From Kingdonia uniflora (taxonomy: Eukaryota > Streptophyta > Magnoliopsida > Ranunculales > Circaeasteraceae), in assembly GCA_014058105.1 (NCBI GenBank), contig JACGCM010001497.1, forward strand, positions 1,550,001 through 1,614,000: a DNA stretch of 64,000 nt. Direction: 5' to 3'. Shown piece after piece: positions 1 through 10,899 of this stretch (the stretch's first letter is position 1; the number at the start of each line of letters is the position of its first letter). The notes under the pieces were generated by a model. It made no database searches, was not told the DNA's origin, and saw nothing but the letters and a program-made list of their open reading frames with translations. The translations under genes and the position numbers were made by a program.

Positions 1-2082
1 AGAAACATCACCTCCTTCAATATCTGTGACATTATTCAGACGGGTAGCATCTCCTGTCATGTGTCGAGAGCATCCACTATCTACATACCACTGTGTAGAA
101 TTAAATGTATTTTGAGCCATAACTGCAACAAAGGACCGTAATTATGGTAGAAGGTCCTTCTTCTAGACCCAAACAAATTCCACTTTCTTTCTTCCTCCTG
201 TCGCTTGAGTCATATTCCTGAAACCATTAAAAGACTATTGGGAAACAAAAGAGTTAGCAAATGATTGGGCATATGATCAATGGGGTTTCCCTCTTTCCAA
301 CTGTAGATTATTCCTACCACGGAATTAAGAAACATATCTACAATAGGGAGCAAGATGACCCTTTCGACCACCAGCCTCACAATTAAAATATATGAAAGAC
401 AAAAGGTTATTTAGTCTGCCTATGAGGAGCACTAGTAATAATTTGTTTGGGCAAAGATGGCACTAGAGTAGCTTTGGCAAACTTGGTGATTTGAGGTGTA
501 GACTTAGCATTTGATTTATAAAATTTAAGTCCCCTTTTGTCAGTACCATTTTTGCTCATACTTAGCATTTTGTCAATATTCTTTGCTCCATGGAGAAAAA
601 CTTCAAGTTTCTGCTTAGTAAAAGTTAAGTCAAGTTTAAGCTTTTCAAGTTCAGTTTCAGTCAATTTTAATTTCCCCACGGCAGTATGTTTGTCTTTTTC
701 ACATACATCAAGTTTGACAATAAGAGCATCTTTCTCTTTCTTAAGTTTCTCTATCTGAGAAATAAGTTGAGAATACAATTCTTCAATCTTGGCTTCTTCA
801 CTATTATCACTTTCATAATCACTCTCATCTTTGGTAAAGTTTTCTAGTTCAAAAGGATCAGAATAAGTATTACTAGAGTTTATTATACTAGGAAATGCAC
901 AATAGTTACCATTTTCATATTCCTGGGGATGATCATCAAATTCATCGTTATCATCATCCCAAGTTACTTTAATATTCATGGCCTTATGGTTACTATTAGA
1001 GTTCTTAGTGGGACAGTTATGAGCATATTGACCATACATATGACATCTATAACATTCAACCTTATTAAGATCTTAATCAGAGTCGTTGTGAGGACGAGTA
1101 CTTAAGTTAGTTTGTTTGCCATAAGACTTAACACGGTCATGAGGACGAGACTTGTAATTCACATTTTGCCCTTGTTTCTCAAATTGCCTCTTTTTCAAAG
1201 TTTTCAAAATTGTTGGCTTATAAGAGCAATTTGAGAATCAAAGTCAAGTTTCTCATCATTGTCAGAGACACAGTAGTTGTCAACATCTCTGGTTCCCTAA
1301 GAAGATGAAGAGTTGAAGGAAGACTTAAATGCCACACTTTTATTCTTCTTAGGGTTTTCCATTTTTATTTTCATTTCAATTTCAAACGTACGGAATTTTT
1401 AAGCAAGTGTATCAGGTTTCATGGTTTTAAGATTGTGTGTTTCCTCTATGGCATCACGTCTGTATCTAAAACTCTTAGGAAGAGATCTTAGAATTTGACA
1501 TACTATTTGAATATAAGTGTATCCAGCTCCTAAAGAAGAACTATTGTTGACAATGTCGCTAAGTTTGGCATAAAACTTACTAAATGACTCATCCTAATGT
1601 TTTCAAATTGAGATGTGAGCATTTGCAATTTACTTTCTTTAATCGTATCATCACCTTCGTAAGTGCGTATCAAGATGTCCCACGCTTCTTTTGAAGTGGT
1701 ACACGCAGATATATGTCTATGCTCACTTTGGCTCAGCGAATTAAAGATAGCATTAAGACCTTTAGAATTATACCCATATATTTATTTTTCTACCTTTGAC
1801 CATTGATTTCTAGGTTTAGGAACTTCTACAGCAATTGTTGGTTCACCCCACATAATAGTCGGGGGCACCCATCCATCTTAAATGGCAATCCAGACATCTT
1901 CTCCCATAAATTACAAGAAGGCAATCATTCGAACCTTCCAGTAAAGGAAGTTCGTGTCATTAAAGAGTGGCGGACGATTTATAGGACCTTCATAATTTTC
2001 TGAATCCATTAAATTAAGCAAGCACGTAAACAGGATCACCGCTCAGGATATAAAGCCTATAAGCGATTTTGCTATGATACCA
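1..2082 (-). mobile_element. Ty1/Copia retrotransposon, 5' part (gag, zinc knuckle, protease), truncated by window edge
   Basis: Read on the minus strand. At the right end the primer binding site (2071-2082) reads TGGTATCATAGC, the usual initiator-Met tRNA type with one change. Leftward comes a decayed gag (about 2010-1250) with the UBN2-like string KESKLQMLTSQFENI. The longest open stretch (407-1039) holds an acidic, coiled-coil region rich in Lys, Glu and Leu. Just before it is a retroviral-type zinc knuckle, CYRCHMYGQYAHNC, in which the usual His is Gln. At 1-100 the protease begins with WYVDSGCSRHMTGD, so the DSG active site is intact. Integrase and reverse transcriptase would lie left of the window. 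Several stops and frameshifts in gag make it non-functional. Confidence 0.88.
407..1039 (-). pseudogene. Copia gag/nucleocapsid C-terminal segment
   Basis: A 210-codon open segment of the Copia polyprotein. The first Met (MYGQYAHNC) is internal to the CCHC zinc knuckle, whose first two Cys lie just upstream in the same frame (about 1040-1060), so this is not a true start. The middle (residues about 75-150) is a predicted coiled coil (EELYSQLISQIEKLKKEKD). An acidic Asp/Glu/Tyr stretch lies between the knuckle and the coil. The His of the knuckle is CAA (Gln), which should abolish zinc binding. The frame closes before the protease. Confidence 0.8.
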
Positions 2083-2935
2083 ATTAAAATTCTATATGCT
2101 CATATTTAATGTATTTTGATAAATTAGGTCAGGACTATTCCTATCAATTAATAATCTAGGATTAAGCATAAACAATCAAAAGTAAAGACAAGGAATAAAA
2201 AAACACATACAATTGTTCACCCTGTGGAAGCTCCTTATGCGAGAGAAAAACCACAGGTCGTTATCGATAAAATCAGCAACTAAAAATCGACTAATCAAAA
2301 AGAGTTTTATATGAATTACACTTAAAGACTTGATAACCCAGTCTCTAAATTATCTCTCTTCTGACTAAAGCTTCACACCAAGAATCGTTCTTCTATTCTC
2401 GCAACACCCTTTCATGATTTAACACCAAATCTTCTTCTATTCTTGCAATAGCCCTTCTTGATCTCACACCATGAATCTTCTTTAACGATATGTAGGAAGT
2501 ATTGTAAAACTAACTCAATATCAATCTCATGATTAGAAGAGGCTTAATTGATCTTAAATTCACCCTCTCTGATAAAGGAGTTTTGAGCTTTTCGAAAAAT
2601 AAAGGTTTTTTCAAAAACAAAAGGCTGAGAGAGAAAAGGAAATAAGGTTAGCTTAAATAGTAACCCTATTTCTCTCGAGAGTCGTTCGAATGACAAAAAG
2701 TCTCGTTCGAGCGAAACATTGGCTATGGGCCAAAAACCAGGGGATATGTCAACTCGTTCGAACGGCAAGAAAACTCGTTCAAACAAAAATTGGCTATGAG
2801 CCAAATTTCCAGGGGATATGTCAACTCATTCGAACGACAAGAAAACTCGTTCGAACGAAAATTGGCTATGAGCCAAATTTCCAGGAGACATGACAAGTTG
2901 TTCGAATGACTTAAAAACTCTTTTGAACGACAATT
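2083..2935 (-). repeat. Probable 5' LTR of the Copia element, with TTCGAA repeat cluster
   Basis: This segment follows the primer binding site, where the 5' LTR must lie. The right boundary is uncertain because the partner LTR is outside the window. Positions about 2683-2932 carry roughly four copies of a 70 bp unit. Each unit has GTTCGAACG-like palindromes, the inverted repeat TTGGCTATGAGCCAA, and the string CCAGGGGATATGTCAACTC. Similar strings occur in the Gypsy LTRs at 46.1, 53.5 and 59.7 kb. Confidence 0.55.
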
Positions 2936-2985
2936 AAATAAAAAGCTTATTCTTTTATCATTGAGTTCTACTTACCTTCTGTCCA

Positions 2986-4035
2986 GTGATCTCCATTTTG
3001 TCAGTGTCTTCGACTGAAACAACCACGAGACTCCACAGACACGAAATGGAACAAATAAAACCTTTCAGAGGCATTTTAGTGCTATGTGTGGGGCAGATTT
3101 CAATAATGCTAATTCCTTTTAGGCAACTCAAGGCGCATGGTTACTCACTGCAGACAACAAATCTCATATGGGAATCATAAGAGGTGTCCTGCCTAGTATC
3201 ATTACATGAGAGATTTGAAGAGCCAGATGCATAAAGAAATATGATGAAGCTTCCATGCTGTATTAGGGGGTAATTAAGAAAGTCATAAAATGGATCCAAG
3301 ATATCAATGCAAAGCTTAAGGTAACCAAATTTACTTCTTTTAATGATTTTCTCTCTCTACAGGTGCTCAAAATAAAAGCAATAGTTATTAAAACTAGACC
3401 GGTCAGGGCCATTGTAAGGAGAAAACTAAACTATGGGATTTTCAAGGTTAATAAAGATGGATCTACTCTCAACAACGGTATAAGTGGAGTAAGTGGTGTA
3501 ATCAAAAACTTTAATAAAGATATGCAACTGGCCTACTCCTTTGCTCTATGACCTGATAGAAACACAAATGTTGAACTATACAGTTTACTTCATTTACTCA
3601 GAATATGCAAGGAGTATAATTTCATGTCATTAGTGGTAAAGTATGACTCTAAAGTGCTAATAAACTGGTAACACAGAAAAGGCATTGTATCTGCAAGATA
3701 TACTAGCTTGTGGAAGAGCATTGAAAAACTTTGCTACTATCTCTAATGTGCCCTTAATCACATTTTCAGGGAAAATAACAACCTAGCAGATTTCTTTGCT
3801 AAGCTGGGCAGTGAGTAGATAACACACATGTTTTGGAATTTGTTAGGGATGCCAAGAAGAGCAAGGGTAATTCTTATACTTAACAAGATAGGAGTTGCCA
3901 CTTTGAGGTGATGATATGTTGTTTATTTCCTTTTTTATTTTGTTAATTGAGGCAAGGCATTAGTCCTCCTCAGGATTCCTTTGTACTTTATTTCTATTAT
4001 TAATATATGCTCTGTTGTTCAAAAAAAAGAAATAG
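2986..4035 (+). mobile_element. LINE (non-LTR retrotransposon) 3' end with RNase H domain
   Basis: Plus-strand remnant. About 3290-3345 encodes a LINE-typical linker (KVIKWIQDINAKLK). About 3390-3830 encodes an RNase H domain of the RVT_3 type. It contains YGIFKVNKDGS, ISGVSGVIKNFNKD, VELYSLLHLLRICKEY and ending ENNNLADFFAKLG. In-frame stops (for example after SFAL and in NW*H) show decay. A 3' UTR follows and ends in an A-rich tail at about 4021-4035. This is a 5'-truncated insertion. Confidence 0.75.
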
Positions 4036-4089
4036 GTATAACGGTATGACCGTATAACCTTAAAAAAAAAACTTGGTCCTTAAGTTAGT

Positions 4090-4940
4090 GACTGACGAAA
4101 ACAACTTACACTTAGCTTTGATACCTTCAATAGATGAAGTACAGTCAACTGGTGTTTAAGACTTAATCCGGACAGTTCCCCTTGCCTAGATGGGTCTAGT
4201 ATATACTTCATTTAGAGGTACTAGAAAGTAGTAGATAGTTATGCTTGCAAATCTGTCATTTCTTTAACCAAAGACTCCACTCTCTGTTGGGTTGCGGCTC
4301 AAAAAATAGAGGAAGTCTTTCGAACGATACATAAAGATGTCGTTCAAACAAAAAGGCTTGTTTCTAGGTTGGAAACTTGGTTTCGTTGCAGTCGTTCGAA
4401 TGAGACTTAAGTTGTTCGAATGAAAAACGTGTAGGCTATTTTATAAGTTCATTTTGGGGGCAATGGTTTGTCTCGTGATGCATACTTCGCTGATGACCTA
4501 ATAGAGAGTTTATAATTATAGAGTATGAGTTCAAAGCCTCTATTAGAGAAACTTAAAATCTATAAGAGATGTAGCCTCTATGATATACCTTGTAAAGAGT
4601 TGGTCTTTATAAGGAAGAAGATAGAGGGTATTCTTTTGGTATTTGATGTTGAGAGGGGAAGTACATCTTAGTTGCTAAGATGAGAAATTAATGAAGAGAG
4701 AAGATTGAAGGGTTTCAAGAAGAAGGTATGAAATATGGTCTTTGTTGAGGTAATCTTTGGATTCTTGATGGATCTTATATTTTCTTCTCTTGTAAATCTA
4801 TCTGAGGGTATTATGAGATTATAGAATTCCATGTTTGTTGGAATCTCTTGAGGGCTTGTAATTGAACTTGGATACATAGTGGATTTCTAATTTAGTGGTG
4901 GGGGTAGCCTTAAGGTGAACTTTCGATAAATATTGTGATT
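4090..4940 (+). repeat. Probable LTR fragment of a Copia-like retrotransposon
   Basis: No coding potential on either strand. The 3' part (about 4850-4935) has the layout of a plant Copia LTR R/U5 region: GGGGGTAGCCTTAAGGTGAAC followed by an AT-rich stretch. At 4315-4425 there are three TTCGAA-type words (tttcgaacgata, tcgttcgaatga, ttgttcgaatga) like those in other LTRs of this window. I could not find matching ends or a target-site duplication, so the limits are approximate. Confidence 0.4.
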
Positions 4941-5921
4941 TGAGTGCATGTTAATTGTGTTTATAATTTCTTGGTTGATCATTTGTATGTCATGAGGATA
5001 ACAGATAAAACCAAATTGCGCACAGGGGATGTATTATGCTTTGTTCACCCCATCACTCTCCTCAGAGGTTTTAACTCTAACATTACTGTGTTGGATGCCA
5101 AGGAGAAGAATGCTTCCAAGCTGAAGCAATCCAAGCCTATCTGTTTGGGCAACTTTGTTTCATAATCAATATTAATATTATGGCTTCTAGGCTATAGCAT
5201 ATTGCAGCTAGAATAACAAGTACATAGCAGATGGACTCACTCCTTAAGAGATGCATCAAAATAAAGAAGCATTGGGCTTGCTAATAAGATGGATAAAGCA
5301 AAAAGATGGCAAAGTAGGCATTAAGATCAGCATCTCTCAAGCTTTTGGCAATCTAAGTTAAGAGTTGTTACTAAAGATGCTAAATGATATGAGCTTGCAA
5401 CTAGACAGCGTAAGAGGAATCCCATTGTTCTTGATAGTGCATGGATCTTTGTGATGATTAATAGGGGTGTTTGTGGTTATTTTAGCAACTCTGGAGGTCT
5501 TAGACAGGGCGACCCTCCATCCCTTACTCTTTACTTTTGTTAAAGATGTGCTAAATAAAGGTATCAACATTTCGGATAGCTCTACATATGAAACCTAAGG
5601 TAATTTTGAAAAACACTTTGGGCCTTTGCCATCCTGTCATTCTTGATGACATTCTCTATTTGACAATGGTGTTTTAGAAGTTAAGAGGGCTAAATATTTT
5701 TCCCTGAGTACTTATCATAAAAGAGCTAAGTGATGCATTAACAAAGAGAAGAGTAAGGTTTTTATTGACTGTGTGTGGCTAGAATATCCCCTATCACGAC
5801 TCTATTGAGAATGTGAGGAGATTCCTTTCATGATACTTACATAGGAGTGACTTTGGTTTAGGGCAAAGTGAAATTGTTCATCTTAGAACTTTGTTGGACA
5901 AGGTTTGGAAAAGAGCTAGAT
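4941..5921 (+). mobile_element. LINE reverse-transcriptase remnant (left part, split by a MITE)
   Basis: Decayed LINE on the plus strand. Recognisable pieces are SKPICLGNFVS at about 5125-5162 (start of the RT palm) and GVCGYFSNSGGLRQGDPPS at about 5466-5525, the hallmark RT motif before the active site. At about 5647 the expected YADD catalytic box reads as a degraded LDDILYL. Multiple stops and frameshifts are present. The LINE continues at 6749 on the far side of the hAT-type MITE. Confidence 0.75.
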
Positions 5922-5929
5922 CTTGTAGT

Positions 5930-6740
5930 TAGGGGTGGCAGTTTGGGCGGTCGGGCTGGGCTTTGACGGGCCGAGTTAAACTCTGGTCTGGACTTAAATA
6001 TTATTCGGGCTGGGCTGCTATCATATACATTCAGCCCATGACCTGCCCATAACTTTATCGAGCTGTGATCGGGCCGTATTCATTGGGTCGGACCGGGCTT
6101 GGTGGCTTCGGGCCCAAAACACATCTTCTCTTTAGCTCTCCCACTTTTATTTATTTTAATGAATACCTCCATCCCTCCTCTCATGCATATATTATTTCTC
6201 TCCTCAAACATAACCAAGTTAAATATAATTGTCTCAAGCTAAAAAACCACATTAAGGTATAAGATTTGAAGATGTTATAATACGAATTTTTTCTCTTTTT
6301 AAGCATACCCAACCTAAACCCAATGACTAAAAATTTGTGGAAGTTAATAATTTCTAGATTGGAATCAAGGGAAGATTGAGTTTAAGGAACATGATTACCT
6401 TAGTTAGGGTATGAGATGAATTAAGCTTTGTAGTGGGAATTTACTTTTGGGGGAGAAGCTATTGTAAAATATGTGATATGAGAGATGAAGGTACAGATGA
6501 AAGAGTGGGTGATATGAGGGGGAAAATATCTGAGTATGTCTTTTTCGGGCTCAGGCAGGACTCGGGCTATTCAAGTCGGGCCTCGGGCTGGGCTTTACCA
6601 AAAAGATGCAGCCCGTAGCCCATGTAATCCTTCGGGTCGGGCTGGGCCAGCCCATGAATGGTTTCGGGCCGGGTTAGGCAGGATTTTTTTTTGGCTAGGC
6701 CGGGCCGGGACATGGGCTTTGGCCCATACAGCCAGCCCTA
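5930..6740. mobile_element. hAT-type non-autonomous element (MITE) with 8 bp target duplication
   Basis: An 811 bp element with short imperfect inverted ends: TAGGGGTGGCAGTTTGGGC at the left, and TAGGGCTGGCTGTATGGGC when the right end is read on the other strand. It is flanked by a perfect 8 bp direct duplication CTTGTAGT (5922-5929 and 6741-6748), as expected for hAT transposition. Both subterminal regions are rich in GGGCCGGG/TCGGGC words while the core is AT-rich. It encodes no transposase. LINE sequence resumes directly after the right duplication. Confidence 0.9.
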
Positions 6741-6748
6741 CTTGTAGT

Positions 6749-6900
6749 GGGAGGTTTCTCTGTTATCAAGGGCAAGTTAGTTTGGAAAAATCCTTGCTGT
6801 TAGCATTCCTGTCTATAATATATATGCATATAAGTGCATTCACCTATTGTAGAAGAGTGTAAATCTGTCATCATAAATTTTATTTAAAGTAGAAATTTAA
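6749..6900 (+). mobile_element. LINE remnant (right part, after the MITE)
   Basis: Plus-strand continuation of the LINE at 4941-5921. Just after the MITE the sequence reads GRFLCYQGQVSLEKS and a frame-shifted VIKGKLVWKN, the post-RT region in LINEs (usually GGLGI...KLWN). Homology fades by about 6900. Confidence 0.55.
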
Positions 6901-8021
6901 CCTAGAGGAAAGTTGGAACTGTGACTTAGTACAAGACCTACAAGCCTCTAGGAGAAGGAAGTCTTAGGCTTTGGGAGCAGGAAAGAGTTTATTTGTTCTC
7001 TCTTCACGAGCAGTTACACACGCACATACGCGCGTGCAAACGCGTTATTTTTGAGAATAAGATGGGGTTTTGTATTATTTTTTGAATTATAAACATAATG
7101 AATTTCATAGGTATCTCTTAGATAACAATGCAAATTTTGTGTCGTGGGACATTAATTTTTGGCTAAAATTATATATAGTCGTTGATGGGAGTTGGTCTCA
7201 TTGTTAATAAAATTGTATTTGTTGTTATTTAACAAATATTTTGTATGTATTCTTATAGATTAAGTTTAATTGTAACCTTCGCCCAAGATTGAAGTGCATA
7301 CCCTCCCAATGCCAGAAGTAGCCCTTTTGCCTAGCCGTTGATGGGAGTTGGCTTCATTGTAAATAAAATTGTATTTTTTTCTATTTAACAAATATTTTGT
7401 ATGTATTATTATAAATTAAGTTTAATTGTAACCTTCGCCCAAGATTGAAGTGCATACCCTCCCAATGCCTAAAGTAACCCTTTTGCCTAATGTTGAAGTG
7501 CTTCCATAACCATCTAGAAGGATGTTGCGAGCACCAGTAATTTGAGTACCATTATACCACGCTCGGGGGATTTCCATTTACACCAACCTGATTTCTTTGA
7601 GATGATTTGGGAGATTTCCATTTACACTCCCCATAACAATATATGTCATGTTATATATATGAACATCTAATATTAAGTGATGAATCATAAACATAAGAAT
7701 AACTTATTTATTCGCCTGTGAGGATATGGCAATACTACTTTCAAACTCTGGACTTAATGTTATAAATAACATAATCATAAACACGATAGGTAAAAAAGAC
7801 ATAATAATAAAGGGTAGCACATATCTTTCAGGGAGTAGTACATAAATACAGTGTATAACATAAGAGAGTAGCACACATTAGCAAATGAATACCAAATAAG
7901 TGCATATGGACAGTAGTAGCAACCAACAAAATTGGATAACGTCAGTCAAATTTCTTAATATAAAGTAAAGATTAATAGATAATATTGATATATCATGCTA
8001 AAAATTTAATGAATTAATTAA
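6901..8021. other. Non-coding stretch with a tandem duplication
   Basis: I see no gene. The main structure is a direct tandem duplication of about 158 bp (7178-7336 and 7337-7495). Each copy begins CGTTGATGGGAGTTGG and ends in CCTCCCAATGCC followed by cccttttgcctaa. A shorter repeat, GGGAGATTTCCATTTACAC, recurs at 7567 and 7609. There is also a CA/CG-rich run at about 7018-7045. Confidence 0.7.
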
Positions 8022-8393
8022 TTATAGTTTGCTGAAATAGAATAACATAATACTATTAAAATTGACTATAAATGTCTTAGTCTCAATTAATTCTCTAAAT
8101 ACCTGATAAAAAAAGTAATGTTGTTCCCCATAGTCACTGTAGGTTCTCTCACTGTCTGAATCATTCTCCATATGTGAAGTTTTTGGATCATCTTTCTTAT
8201 TTTGTGTTTCTTCTATCTTTTCTTCTTCTTCAGCTTCTTCTTCCATTTCTTTTACATCTTCTGTTTGGTCTTCATTTTTTACTTCTTGGCCTAGTTCATT
8301 TTCATTGGTTTCTTCATTTTGGTTTGTGTTAATTGTATTCGTACCATTTTTTATTTGGAGCAATTTCTTTCTAACTGATCTTCTAAATGTCAA
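8022..8393 (-). pseudogene. Acidic low-complexity coding fragment, downstream of KH-domain remnant
   Basis: A 123-codon minus-strand reading frame with a basic start (FRRSVRKKLLQ) and a Glu/Asp-rich middle (EEEAEEEEKIEE). No catalytic motif is visible. It lies downstream of the KH-domain exons on the same strand and could be part of the same broken gene or another gene's remnant. I do not assign a function, and the last about 15 residues look like intron read-through. Confidence 0.35.
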
Positions 8394-8782
8394 AAGTCTG
8401 TCGTCTTTGGCATCACTTATTTGTTAGAATTGTTCATCTCCATTTTCCTGGATTTATACATATTTAGCACAAAGATAAGAATAATTTAGGAAAAACATTT
8501 GTAACTATATATTACTATTTGTTGTGCGCAATAATGAGATAAATTTGTGATTGACTTTTGAGGAGTACTATTAATTTCTTCCACCTGTAAATAATATAAC
8601 TTATACATGTACAAAATCAAAACTCCTACGTAAACAATTCAAAAGGATAACCAGATCATAGCTACATGTTATCAACATGTACGAAATTAACAATTAAGGA
8701 GTAGATAAATGACATGAACGCATAGTAGATAATTTCAATTAATAATCTATCCAAGCAAAAATTTGGCATACTTCACTGATTA

Positions 8783-9735
8783 CCTCATTTAGCAGTACCT
8801 TGGCAGACTCAATTTGATCTGGGCTACCATTGATGTACGTTGTTTTTTAGGTTGATGTATCACCAGGTGGGAGATGAAGTTGTATGATCTGATGAAGTGG
8901 TATGATCTGGTGAGGAAACAAATGATGACAGGATATCACTCAAACATGTAAGAATTCAAAATATAAAAACCCAAAAAACATTTTGAAATCATAATGAAAA
9001 GTAGAACAGGTAAACAAAATTTACATGGTGGAATGCAATATAATAGATACAAATCAAATTTCTGACATGACAACACATATACTGATATACATCTTCATAC
9101 AGTTAAATCTCCACACTTATATATAGGACGACGTTGTATAATTGTAATGTAGGGACACTTATTCCTGGGCATTTTGCACAAGTTTCTATATTATCTTTAG
9201 TATATTTACAATAAACATAAATGACCACCCTTAAGTTCGATTTTCTATATTTAATCTAACATTTTTCCTCGGTCGCTTGATTTAGTTAGTTATTGCTAGA
9301 TCATTTTCACGAATAAGTTATAGAGGAAATTTAAAATGATTGATGCATAGGCTACATAGAATTGAATGAGAAATGGCATAGGAATATGTAACTGAACTTT
9401 TTTGTACAAATGACAATCAGACTTATAGAAGCATATTAATTTATACAAATTACAAATTACCAACCTGAATTCAAGCTCCTGACCTACTCTGCATATTTTT
9501 TATGCTCTCACCTCCCTTACCAATGATCAAAGCAACCTACAAAAGAAGCAAACATACAGGTAAACATTCCAATCAGGATACTATGATAGCCCTCTCCAAC
9601 CAAGATGATATCTGCACGAGGTAATCTCCTTCTCATTCAAAACTTTTATTAGAAATTACTCAGAACCATGGGGGACATTTGATACAGAAAGGACCAGATC
9701 CTTGCGCATCAACCTGTCCATCAAAAAAGAAAACA
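8783..9735 (-). pseudogene. KH-domain RNA-binding protein remnant (three exon pieces)
   Basis: Minus strand. An exon at about 9470-9537 reads VALIIGKGGESIKNMQSRSGA and then IQ, with a stop where Arg is expected. It matches the core GxxG-type loop (IIGKGGE) of a type I KH domain of the FUBP-like plant family. AG and GT splice dinucleotides flank it. The next exon (about 8783-8880) continues LHLPPGDTST, a stop, then INGSPDQIESAKVLLNEVI, the last strand and helix of the domain. A weak upstream piece (about 9660-9730) reads DAQGSGPFCIKC, where AEQFVMK is usual. KH proteins bind single-stranded RNA or DNA. Two in-frame stops, one of them a likely CGA to TGA change, make this a pseudogene. Confidence 0.7.
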
Positions 9736-9739
9736 TGAA

Positions 9740-10890
9740 AAATAGGAAAAGTAGTGGTCTAGACCATAATTATAATTTTTGTGTGAATTGATGCTAAATA
9801 CCCGAGGTTTATAGTGTAGTAGAGAATGTAAAACGCACGACATTTCTTGAAAAGAAATACATATGGCTATTTAATCACGAAGTTTTACAAAAATTATAAG
9901 TATATAATACAAGTTTTTTTTCTATATATTCATATTTTCTTCTAGTGTAAATCCAAACAAAAAAAACTATTTTTTTGCATTTACGTTAAGTTTTGTGGTA
10001 AATTAAATTTTGGTATTCTCTTTAAAAAAAATTGATGCTATAATCAATTTTAACCCGAATTCCCCCCTACAATAATATGTTTATTTAGTTTATTTTCAGG
10101 TCATTATTAATACACTGAGTTTATTATGAGCATATTATGAACTTTACTGAAGTTGTCAACTAACCAAAGGCAACTCTTTTGTGAAGATATGGTATTTGAA
10201 ATTTGCATAAAGATTTGCCAAAACATTGGGACTACCTACACGACAATGGATATTCATACATATCCCTTCCTTTACCTTCTTTCATTCAGCTACAACATCC
10301 TCTCTGCTATATCACCCGTTCAACTGCCAACAAATACAAAAAAAAGAACATAAGAAATATAGTCAAAAAAATCTTTTAAACAGAGATATAGGAACATGAC
10401 ATATTACTAACCAAGTGTTAAAAACTTGATTATACTCGGTAAGCTCCAATATTTATACATTGTAGACACATTTTAAATAAGTGTTTTATGCAAATATGAT
10501 TAAGAAAGGATGTAGCCCCATAGTAATTGTAGAAAAGTCAAAATCAACAATCTCCCAAAGGTAACTCTTTCCTCACTCAAATCAACGAATCGTCTTAACT
10601 TCAATTTAGTGAAACTCTAAAACAGTTGCCAAATTAAAATTAATGAGATTGGAATAAACTTTTAGGGGAAAATCTAAAAACCAGGTAAACCCTAATTTTC
10701 AAAATCTACAATTTCTATCAAGTTGAGATTGGAATGAATTTATTTGATGAGTCAGACGACACAGAGAAGATCTCAAAGCTTGAATTCGACCCCAAATAGA
10801 CCCTTAGATACAAAAATTATAACGCAGTTCTACAGATTATTTTGTATTTTTGTCAAAATCTAGATATATTTTTCTTATGGTTTCGATATC
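9740..10890. other. Non-coding, AT-rich
   Basis: No convincing exon on either strand. The short open frame at 10153-10353 has no recognisable domain. The 10.7-10.89 kb part could be the lost upstream segment of the homoserine kinase pseudogene, but I cannot read it as such. Confidence 0.5.
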
Positions 10891-10899
10891 TGATATCAA

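Noticed and set aside
537..758. Plus-strand open frame inside the Copia gag
   Set aside because: Antisense shadow of the Lys/Glu/Leu-rich gag coiled coil; its Phe/Ser/Leu bias is what that complement gives.
6433..6862. Two overlapping plus-strand open frames
   Set aside because: They run across the GGGCC-rich right arm of the hAT MITE and its boundary; no domain, composition driven.
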